Below, piece after piece: positions 1 through 5,354 of a stretch of 5,493 nucleotides of DNA. Made by a program: the position numbers and the translations under genes. The DNA comes from Planctomycetota bacterium (GTDB lineage Bacteria > Planctomycetota > Brocadiia > SM23-32), in NCBI GenBank assembly GCA_018400625.1, contig JAGYMJ010000049.1:1-5493 (forward strand), in the 5' to 3' direction. The notes beneath the pieces were generated by a model. The model searched no databases, was not told the DNA's origin, and worked only from the letters and a program-made list of their open reading frames with translations. Position 1 is the first letter of the stretch. Every line of letters starts with the position of its first letter.

Positions 1-79
1 ACTGTAGGTCTCTTATCTGTATAGACTTGCTATGGTGACACCAAAAGACTCCTATCTACGATAAATTACGAGGTCGAAA

Positions 80-592
80 ATGCCAGTACCCCAAAAGAAG
101 TGTCCCAATTGTGAAGCGGATATTCAATCGGGTGTTATTTGTGATAATTGTGGCTTGGATATACAAACCGGTGAGTCCTATGAAATGCGCATCCTGAAAG
201 CGAAGGGGGCCAGAAATCGCCAGATGCCAATCACGAGCCGGATAGGTTTTTTGATACTCATCGCTTTCGGCCTGGTTTTACTGGCGGGGTTTATGTTTCA
301 AAGGCAAATTTTAGAAGTGATCCGGCAAGACCCCCTGCAATACAGAAATTATGTGGAGTGGCTTGAGAAAGTTGATAACAAATTAGAGGAAAGTGTGACT
401 CGGGCAGATGATTCTGAAGCCCGACAGAAATTACTGGAAGAGGCTAATGATATTGTCAACAACGTCTTAGAGCAGCTAAAACGGGAAAAAGATTCGGTTG
501 AGGAGGACAGGTCGAAAGAGTTTTTGCTGGGGAATTTTATAGCAAAAACCCAACGTAGGGAAAAACAAATAGCTGCATCTTTAAAAGAATAA
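80..592 (+). CDS. Zinc-ribbon single-pass membrane protein, function unknown
   Basis: I do not recognise this 170-residue protein as a named family. Seen directly: an N-terminal zinc ribbon with cysteines at 8, 11, 21 and 24 (CPNC, nine residues, CDNC). A basic linker follows (about residues 40-54, KAKGARNR). Next is one strongly hydrophobic helix at about 55-73, then about 95 mostly polar, charged residues rich in Glu, Lys, Arg and Leu, likely helical or coiled-coil (about 90-140). No signal peptide precedes the ribbon. By the positive-inside rule the ribbon should be cytoplasmic and the charged tail outside the inner membrane (inference). The ATG has a GAGG ribosome site at 70-73, six bases upstream, and no in-frame alternative competes. 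It converges on glmS, and repeat R1 fills the gap. The ribbon could be structural or bind nucleic acid or protein. The gene is likely real; its role is unknown. Confidence 0.8.
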   Translation: MPVPQKKCPNCEADIQSGVICDNCGLDIQTGESYEMRILKAKGARNRQMPITSRIGFLILIAFGLVLLAGFMFQRQILEVIRQDPLQYRNYVEWLEKVDNKLEESVTRADDSEARQKLLEEANDIVNNVLEQLKREKDSVEEDRSKEFLLGNFIAKTQRREKQIAASLKE

Positions 593-606
593 TCAAATAA
601 CAAAGA

Positions 607-662
607 CCTCCGGGACAAGCCCGGCGGCAGGAACCACCAAACAACGTGGTTCACTGAGGACT
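607..662 (+). repeat. Dispersed two-hairpin intergenic repeat, copy R1
   Basis: This is the first of three related intergenic copies. Hairpin 1: 610-614 pairs with 620-624 (CCGGG/CCCGG, loop ACAAG). It extends past one T-C mismatch to 607-608/626-627. Hairpin 2: 631-637 (GAACCAC) pairs perfectly with 646-652 (GTGGTTC) around an eight-base loop. The block 646-662, GTGGTTCACTGAGGACT, is identical to bases 2672-2688 of copy R2. It lies between two converging genes. The hairpins have no following T-run on either strand, so a classical intrinsic terminator is not supported, although some role at transcript ends is possible. Confidence 0.75.
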
Positions 663-721
663 GACCATAGATTCCTTTCGCCGGAGTCAGGAAGCCTGAG
701 TTCATGTATAGTTATGGGGGT

Positions 722-2563
722 TTATTCGACGGTCACCGATTTAGCAAGATTGCGCGGTTGGTCGATCTCGCATCCCCGTAATTTTGCTATGTAATATGAC
801 AATAGCTGCTCGGCAATAATGACGCAGATGGGAGCGAGAAACTCAGGACACTCAGGGATTTGAATTATATCATCACAATGTTTTTCGATATCCCGATGGC
901 CTTCCGTAGCGATAGCAATAACAGGTGTGTTGCGGGCTCTTGCTTCCTGCAAGTTACTGCATGTTTTGTTGCGTCCCGGTATATTGAGGGCAAGCCCAAT
1001 CAGCGGTACATCGCCGTTCAGCAGGGCGATGGGCCCATGTTTAAGTTCGGCGGCATGGTAGCCTTCAGCATGAATATAAGATATTTCTTTTAGTTTAAGG
1101 GCCCCTTCCAGCGCAGCCGGATACATGTATCCACGCCCGATGAAAAACGCGTTTTCATAGGACGCATACTTATCGGCTACCGCCTGAATAGCGGTCTCCT
1201 GGTCAAGGACTTTTTGGGCAAGTTTGGGCAATTGCGAGAGATAATCCACAATTTCCCGTCCCTTTTGCATGGATAGGCGATGGGTGCGCCCAAAGATAAG
1301 CGCCATCATCGTGAGAATAGTTATCTGACAAGAAATGGCTTTTGTTGAAGCTACGCCGATTTCGGGGCCGGCATGCAAATAAACCCCGCGTCCGGTTTCT
1401 CTGGCGATCGTGGAGCCTACAACATTGCAGATGCTTAAAACTTCAGCGCCTTTGCGCATAGCTTCACGCACCGCAGCGAGTGTGTCGGCGGTTTCCCCGG
1501 ACTGGCTTATAGCCAACACACACGTGTTGGGCTCAATAATTGGATTGCGGTAACGGAATTCTGCGGCCTGCTGAACCTCCGTTGGAATATCTGCATAGTC
1601 TTCAAAGAGATATTTGCCGATCATTGCAGCATATAAAGAGGTGCCGCAAGCGACTATGAGGATGCGATCAACACGTGATATTTCTCTCGATGTCATCTTC
1701 ATGCCGTCAAGCTTAGCCGTGCCTTCCTTCAAGAGCAGACGTCCCCGGGTGGCGTTGGCGATGGCCGAGGGCTGCTCGTGGATTTCCTTCAGCATGAAAT
1801 GGTCAAAACCGCCCTTTTCAATCTGGCCAATGTCCCAGTCTATAAGCGTGGCCTCACGGGCGATGGGCACATTTTTATGGGATAAAATCTCCGTATCGTC
1901 CGCAGTTGCTGTAAGAATATCCCCGTCGTTGAGAAAAACAACCCGGTCAGTGTGTTGGACAATCGCGCTGATGTCCGAAGCTATAACCGTTTCATTATGG
2001 CAAATTCCTACGGCTATAGGACTGCCCTGTCGCGCTGCTATGATTTTATCAGGGTGCAGTTTAGAGATAACACATATGCCGTACGTCCCTTCGATCTGTT
2101 CGAGCGCCGCAGTAACCGCACGAGTCAGGTCGCCGTCATAGCATTGTTCGATAAGGTGTGCCAGAACTTCCGAATCCGTATCGCTGGTAAAAGAAAAACC
2201 GTTGGCAAGGAGCCGGCTCTTTAGAGCACTGTAATTCTCAATGATCCCATTGTGCACGATGGAAAAATCACCTGTTTGGCTGAGATGGGGGTGCGCGTTG
2301 ACTTGATTGGGCGCGCCATGGGTCGCCCAGCGGGTATGGCCTATACCTATGGGACGTGTGGTGCCGGGGGGTAACTCATGCTCCAGGCAACTTTCCAGTT
2401 CGCCGATCTTTCCTGATGTCTTTACCGTATCGAGTTCCCCTGTATCCGGATTCCACAAACTCAATCCGGCAGAATCATACCCGCGGTATTCCAATCTGTG
2501 CAATCCGGAGACAATGACCTTTTGTGCATTATTGTTTCCCACATATCCCACGATTCCACACAT
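722..2563 (-). CDS. glmS: Glutamine--fructose-6-phosphate aminotransferase (isomerizing)
   Basis: GlmS converts fructose-6-phosphate and glutamine to glucosamine-6-phosphate and glutamate in the cytoplasm, the first step towards UDP-GlcNAc for peptidoglycan and lipid A. The 613-residue product is close to the usual family length (E. coli about 609). The start at 2563 is chosen because it gives MCGIVGYV, placing Cys2 as the N-terminal nucleophile of the class II glutaminase; GGGAGGAG lies just upstream. A start seven codons earlier would bury that cysteine. Glutaminase landmarks: RLEYRGYDSAG at 23-33, GHTRWATHG at 75-83, HNGIIENY at 104-111. The first SIS domain carries ACGTS at 305-309 and SQSGETADT at 353-361. 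The second SIS domain carries the HAEGYHAAELKHGP signature at 498-511, with the family catalytic His at 509. The C-terminus has DQPRNLAKSVTVE at 601-613, whose lysine (608) corresponds to the fructose-binding lysine. Nothing is missing. It is divergent from lpxB and has its own promoter. Confidence 0.98.
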   Translation of the reverse strand: MCGIVGYVGNNNAQKVIVSGLHRLEYRGYDSAGLSLWNPDTGELDTVKTSGKIGELESCLEHELPPGTTRPIGIGHTRWATHGAPNQVNAHPHLSQTGDFSIVHNGIIENYSALKSRLLANGFSFTSDTDSEVLAHLIEQCYDGDLTRAVTAALEQIEGTYGICVISKLHPDKIIAARQGSPIAVGICHNETVIASDISAIVQHTDRVVFLNDGDILTATADDTEILSHKNVPIAREATLIDWDIGQIEKGGFDHFMLKEIHEQPSAIANATRGRLLLKEGTAKLDGMKMTSREISRVDRILIVACGTSLYAAMIGKYLFEDYADIPTEVQQAAEFRYRNPIIEPNTCVLAISQSGETADTLAAVREAMRKGAEVLSICNVVGSTIARETGRGVYLHAGPEIGVASTKAISCQITILTMMALIFGRTHRLSMQKGREIVDYLSQLPKLAQKVLDQETAIQAVADKYASYENAFFIGRGYMYPAALEGALKLKEISYIHAEGYHAAELKHGPIALLNGDVPLIGLALNIPGRNKTCSNLQEARARNTPVIAIATEGHRDIEKHCDDIIQIPECPEFLAPICVIIAEQLLSYYIAKLRGCEIDQPRNLAKSVTVE

Positions 2564-2570
2564 GTTATCT

Positions 2571-2578
2571 CTCCTCCC
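2571..2578 (-). promoter_or_regulatory. glmS ribosome binding site
   Basis: On the minus strand this reads GGGAGGAG and ends seven bases before the ATG at 2563. It decides the start: the upstream in-frame ATG at 2584 would place this site inside the coding sequence and would put seven residues ahead of the catalytic cysteine. Confidence 0.85.
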
Positions 2579-2637
2579 GGACAAAACCCGTTAACACCTT
2601 TTTCGTTTGTAAATATTCAGTGAAGCGTGTAGTTTTA

Positions 2638-2688
2638 TCCCCACCGGCACAGGGCACGGTGGGGGAACAATGTGGTTCACTGAGGACT
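2638..2688 (+). repeat. Dispersed two-hairpin intergenic repeat, copy R2
   Basis: Hairpin 1: 2639-2646 (CCCCACCG) pairs perfectly with 2657-2664 (CGGTGGGG) around a ten-base loop, with a possible T-G pair added at 2638/2665. Hairpin 2 is short: 2665-2668 (GAAC) with 2675-2678 (GTTC). The tail 2672-2688 matches R1 base for base. The element lies between the glmS promoter and the glmS start, so it should be transcribed in reverse complement within the glmS leader. The 3' arm of hairpin 2 can pair instead with an upstream TCAGTGAA at 2617-2624, giving an alternative outer stem. Confidence 0.78.
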
Positions 2689-2709
2689 TACTTTCGTTTA
2701 CATAGAAGT

Positions 2710-2738
2710 ATTATATGTATTGCAGGTTGTTTTTTCAA
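2710..2738 (-). promoter_or_regulatory. Predicted sigma-70 promoter of glmS
   Basis: Read on the minus strand, TTGAAA (2738-2733) and TATAAT (2715-2710) are separated by exactly 17 bases; the -10 box is a perfect consensus match and the -35 box matches TTGACA at five of six bases. Transcription should start near 2703, giving a leader of about 140 bases ahead of the glmS ATG. That leader carries repeat R2 in reverse orientation. Confidence 0.75.
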
Positions 2739-2809
2739 TGATAACCCAATTCTGAAACGCTGCCCCGTTATTAAAAAAAGCCGTTAATTATTAATCTCTA
2801 CTCTCCATC

Positions 2810-2838
2810 TTGCAATCAATACCTTATGCTTTTATAAT
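2810..2838 (+). promoter_or_regulatory. Predicted sigma-70 promoter of lpxB
   Basis: TTGCAA (2810-2815), a 17-base spacer and a perfect TATAAT (2833-2838). Transcription should begin around 2845, leaving a leader of about 47 bases before the TTG start of lpxB. Repeat R2 lies upstream of this promoter and so outside the lpxB message. Confidence 0.75.
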
Positions 2839-2881
2839 TATCCATCGTAAGCCCGAACTTTTAATTCCCAATTAAGATACT

Positions 2882-2887
2882 AAGGTG
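2882..2887 (+). promoter_or_regulatory. lpxB ribosome binding site before a TTG start
   Basis: AAGGTG, four bases ahead of the TTG at 2892. It supports the non-ATG start: no in-frame ATG or GTG exists between the upstream stop at 2862 and this codon, and starting further in would cut into the SAGDNSGD motif. Confidence 0.65.
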
Positions 2888-2891
2888 TATA

Positions 2892-4040
2892 TTGATAAAG
2901 GACAACACACAGATTTTCATTTCAGCCGGCGATAATTCCGGTGATGTTCATGCTGCGAGTCTCATGAAAGAGTTGAGGTCCCGGTCGGCAAACATCTCAT
3001 TCAGGGGATTCGGGCTGCAAAAGATGCTGCAGGAAGGACTTAAAGAATCGGGGGCGGAATCCGTCCAACAAAGCGCTATGTGGCTTTACAATCTGCTGGA
3101 TATCGCCAATTTCAAAAGAAAATTGTCGATCGTCAAAGATGATTTCCACTCCAATCCACCGGATTTGGTTATTTTGGTCGACTACGGTGGTTTTAACCTT
3201 TTTATTGCTAAACAAGCCCATATGGCAGGCATACCCGTGCTTTACTATATTCTGCCGCAAGCCTGGGCGCATGGACGGTACCGGTTGAAGAAAATACGCA
3301 AGTGGGTCACAAAAGCGGCTGTTATTTATCCATTTGAACCCAAAATATGCGCTGCATATGGGGTTGATGCCGATTTTGTGGGACATCCTCTGTTCGATTC
3401 ACTCCACTCAAACCCGCCGCGAAAGGAAAAGATTGATACGCTTGAGGAAAATTATGGTGATAATCTGATCGCTGTCTTTCCGGGCAGTCGAGGCCAGGAA
3501 GTCAGAGCTAATCTGCCAATTATTCTTGATGCCTGTCATATGCTGAAAAAACAGTGGCCCGGCTTGAATTTTCTCGCGGCCTGCCCCGAACATGTCAAAA
3601 CAGAAGCGTCAAACATAATTAATAACCACAGTTTCAAAATCGAATTGAGCAAATTAAGGCCGGTAGAGTTGTCAAAAGCGGCCAAAGTATGTATAACCAA
3701 GTCAGGTACCATAACCCTTGAAATAGCTTCACAGCTCACTCCTATGGTGATATTATATCGTATAAACGGGTTTTTATATTTTTTAATCTCGGGTATGACT
3801 CACACTCCTTTTGCCGGGATAGTCAATTCACTTTCCGGTGAAATGGTGTGCCCCGAGAAGGTTATGTGGCGGGCTGACCCCCATTGGTTGTATCGCCGCG
3901 TTGATGAGCTTTTATCCGATGATAGCCTTTACCAGCATTGCTGTGAAGATTTACACAAACTTATTGAAACTATTGGTGAAACCGGCGCTTCTCAAAAAAC
4001 TGCTGATATCGCTTTTGAAATAATGCGCAATAATGGTTAA
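2892..4040 (+). CDS. lpxB: Lipid-A-disaccharide synthase (GT19), divergent
   Basis: LpxB joins UDP-2,3-diacylglucosamine to lipid X, forming the beta-1,6 disaccharide of lipid A at the inner face of the inner membrane. The 382-residue length equals that of E. coli LpxB. Family landmarks seen: SAGDNSGD at 11-18 (usual form AGE.SGD), VDYGGFN at 96-102, FVGHPLFDS at 162-170, FPGSRGQEV at 196-204, KSGTITLEIA at 270-279, and TPMVILYR at 283-290 followed by TPFAGIVNSLSG at 305-316. Asp97 and Arg200 align with the essential E. coli Asp98 and Arg201. Several motifs are eroded: the VMG..EVL segment reads AMWLYNLL (62-69) and PDFN reads GGFN. The start is TTG, with AAGGTG at 2882-2887. It is the only in-frame start before an upstream stop at 2862, and it places the nucleotide-binding loop at the expected distance. 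No other lpx gene is beside it, so it may be an orphan locus. The assignment is strong; activity is inferred. Confidence 0.94.
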   Translation: MIKDNTQIFISAGDNSGDVHAASLMKELRSRSANISFRGFGLQKMLQEGLKESGAESVQQSAMWLYNLLDIANFKRKLSIVKDDFHSNPPDLVILVDYGGFNLFIAKQAHMAGIPVLYYILPQAWAHGRYRLKKIRKWVTKAAVIYPFEPKICAAYGVDADFVGHPLFDSLHSNPPRKEKIDTLEENYGDNLIAVFPGSRGQEVRANLPIILDACHMLKKQWPGLNFLAACPEHVKTEASNIINNHSFKIELSKLRPVELSKAAKVCITKSGTITLEIASQLTPMVILYRINGFLYFLISGMTHTPFAGIVNSLSGEMVCPEKVMWRADPHWLYRRVDELLSDDSLYQHCCEDLHKLIETIGETGASQKTADIAFEIMRNNG

Positions 4041-4075
4041 GGTCTATAAATTAGAGACTTAGCACTGAATCTCCA

Positions 4076-4120
4076 TTCCACCGGTACAAGGCACGGTGGG
4101 GAACCCATCTGGTTCACTGA
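4076..4120 (+). repeat. Dispersed two-hairpin intergenic repeat, copy R3
   Basis: Hairpin 1: 4078-4083 (CCACCG) pairs with 4094-4099 (CGGTGG) around a ten-base loop. Two T-G wobbles (4076-4077 with 4100-4101) lengthen it as RNA where R2 has C-G pairs. Hairpin 2: 4101-4105 (GAACC) with 4111-4115 (GGTTC). The tail GGTTCACTGA is shared with R1 and R2; homology ends after 4120, while R1 and R2 continue into GGACT. It sits 35 bases past the lpxB stop, in the same direction as lpxB. There is no T-run after the hairpins. CACTGAAT occurs just outside on the left (4063-4070) and again at its right edge (4115-4122). Confidence 0.75.
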
Positions 4121-4205
4121 ATATATACCAATGATTTTTATCAATAAACTTATGTACGCGTCCATAAATCAAAGTTTTTAATGACAATAAAAAATAATGT
4201 TCGAT

Positions 4206-4211
4206 AGGTGG
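4206..4211 (+). promoter_or_regulatory. Ribosome binding site of the UroD-family gene
   Basis: AGGTGG, five bases ahead of the ATG at 4217. It decides the start. The in-frame GTG at 4208 lies inside this site and has no Shine-Dalgarno of its own, so the ATG is preferred. Confidence 0.7.
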
Positions 4212-4216
4212 CAAGA

Positions 4217-5347
4217 ATGAAACGACGAGAAAGACTAATGGCCACATTGCGAGGGGAGAATGTTGACCGGCCCCCCCTGTCATTTTACGAGATTAACGGC
4301 CTGGACGAAAATCCGGCCGATGAAAACCCGTTCAATGTTTATTCACACCCTTCCTGGCGCCCACTCATTGACCTTGCACGAGAGCACACCGACCGCATTG
4401 TGATAAGGCATGTTCCCTATAAATCTGCTGCGCCCGATCCGATGGAAAAAGTTTCAAGCACGGAATCTGTAATCTCTGAAGGGCGCCGAATAACCACACG
4501 TCGCATCAACGCCGGCGGCCGTACCCTGACTGGGCGCACGCGGCGCGACCCTGACGTCAATACAACCTGGACGGTAGAGCACCTTCTGAAAGACGTAGAT
4601 GACTTGCGTGCTTTCCTTGATCTCCCTTCCCGTGCCCCGGGAAGCGAAGTCGTTACCGATCCGGTCATCCGGACGGAATCGGCTCTGGGCGAAACGGGTA
4701 TAGTCATGATTAATACCCCCGATCCGCTCAATCTGGCGGCATCATTGTTCAACATGGCCGATTACACGGTCATTGCGATGACGGAGAAGGCACTTTTTCA
4801 TCAGTTGCTTGAGCGCCTCGCCTCATATCTGCTGCCGAAGACGGAAGCCGTGGCCAAAGCCTTACCCGGGCGCCTCTGGCGTATCTGTGGCCCCGAATAT
4901 GCTTCGCCTCCCTATCTGCCTCCGGCACTCTTTCGCGAATACGTCTGTCGCTATGTAACGCCGATGATCAAATCTATCCACGAGTACGGGGGATACGCCC
5001 GCATCCATTCCCACGGAAACCTGAAGGCGATCCTCGACGATATCGCTGCGATGGGGGCCGACGGTCTTGATCCCATCGAGCCCCCCCCACAGGGTGACGT
5101 CGAATTGGGATATGTCCGGGAACGGTATGGGAAAGATATGGTACTCTTTGGAAATCTCGAAGTCAGCGATATTGAAAATCTGTCGACAGACCAGTTCGCC
5201 GAGAAAGTGAAGCGTGCCCTCCGGGAGGGCACGGCCGGTGCCGGACGCGGCTTCGTGCTCATGCCGTCGGCCTGCCCTTACGGGAGAATACTCTCACCAC
5301 TGGCTCTGAGGAACTATGAAACAATGGTTGAGATTGTGGACGTTTAA
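4217..5347 (+). CDS. Uroporphyrinogen decarboxylase-family protein, probably not HemE
   Basis: A 376-residue member of the URO-D superfamily (TIM barrel), which includes HemE and the cobamide-linked methyltransferases MtaA, MtbA and CmuA. Seen: the typical N-terminus RRERLMATLRGENVDRPPL (3-21), GPEYASPPYLPP (225-236), RIHSHGNLKAIL (262-273), GADGLDPIEPPPQGDVEL (280-297), LFGNLE (310-315) and SACPYGR (351-357). The RQAGRY substrate motif of HemE is absent, so haem synthesis is unlikely. His264, His266 and Cys353 occupy places like the His-x-Cys...Cys zinc ligands of the methyltransferases, with the first Cys replaced by His; zinc binding is inferred. ATG 4217 is chosen over GTG 4208 because of AGGTGG at 4206-4211. 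The sequence is visibly richer in GC than lpxB and the zinc-ribbon gene, hinting at different ancestry or expression. No corrinoid protein or other partner is visible. Substrate is unknown. Confidence 0.9.
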   Translation: MKRRERLMATLRGENVDRPPLSFYEINGLDENPADENPFNVYSHPSWRPLIDLAREHTDRIVIRHVPYKSAAPDPMEKVSSTESVISEGRRITTRRINAGGRTLTGRTRRDPDVNTTWTVEHLLKDVDDLRAFLDLPSRAPGSEVVTDPVIRTESALGETGIVMINTPDPLNLAASLFNMADYTVIAMTEKALFHQLLERLASYLLPKTEAVAKALPGRLWRICGPEYASPPYLPPALFREYVCRYVTPMIKSIHEYGGYARIHSHGNLKAILDDIAAMGADGLDPIEPPPQGDVELGYVRERYGKDMVLFGNLEVSDIENLSTDQFAEKVKRALREGTAGAGRGFVLMPSACPYGRILSPLALRNYETMVEIVDV

Positions 5348-5354
5348 GCGCTTA
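5345..5354. other. Palindrome containing two opposed stop codons
   Basis: TAAGCGCTTA is a perfect ten-base palindrome. Its first three bases are the plus-strand stop of the UroD-family gene, and its last three are, on the minus strand, the TAA that would end the converging reading frame in the tail. It is too short alone to act as a terminator. Confidence 0.5.

Larger units (their letters stand above)
2564..2891. other. Divergent glmS/lpxB control region
   Basis: This is a 328-base gap without a gene. From the glmS side it holds the glmS ribosome site, an AT-rich leader stretch (about 2585-2637), repeat R2 (2638-2688), the minus-strand glmS promoter (2710-2738), about 70 bases with nothing recognisable (2739-2809), then the lpxB promoter (2810-2838) and a roughly 45-base lpxB leader. 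The two predicted promoters point away from each other and do not overlap; about 71 bases separate their -35 boxes, enough room for a shared regulator site, but I see no convincing operator there. Confidence 0.8.

Noticed and set aside
27..65. Possible promoter ahead of the zinc-ribbon gene (TTGCTA or GTGACA with TATCTA or GATAAA)
   Set aside because: No pairing gives both good boxes and a 16-18 base spacer, so it is not supported above chance. The gene may also be read from beyond the window.
607..662. R1 as a classical bidirectional intrinsic terminator between converging genes
   Set aside because: Neither strand has a T-run directly after a stem, and the same element also occurs in a promoter-side gap (R2), so termination is not its common purpose.
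1614..2141. Long plus-strand open frames inside glmS, and minus-strand ones inside lpxB and the UroD-family gene
   Set aside because: They lie wholly within strongly supported genes, have no ribosome sites of note and low-complexity compositions typical of antisense shadows.
2562..2584. Start of GlmS seven codons upstream, at 2584
   Set aside because: It would place residues ahead of the catalytic Cys2 and overlap the strong ribosome site at 2571-2578.
2564..2709. A glmS ribozyme in the glmS leader
   Set aside because: The known ribozyme is larger, typical of Firmicutes, and has a conserved core next to the start codon that I cannot find here. The only clear structure is the dispersed repeat.
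4121..4205. A promoter for the UroD-family gene in the AT-rich stretch after R3
   Set aside because: Candidate -10 boxes (AATAAT near 4193, CATAAA near 4163) have no acceptable -35 partner at 16-18 bases.
4217..5347. Assignment as hemE, the haem-pathway uroporphyrinogen decarboxylase
   Set aside because: The RQAGRY substrate-binding motif of HemE is missing, and the HSHGN and EPPPQGD motifs belong to the methyltransferase-like branch of the superfamily.
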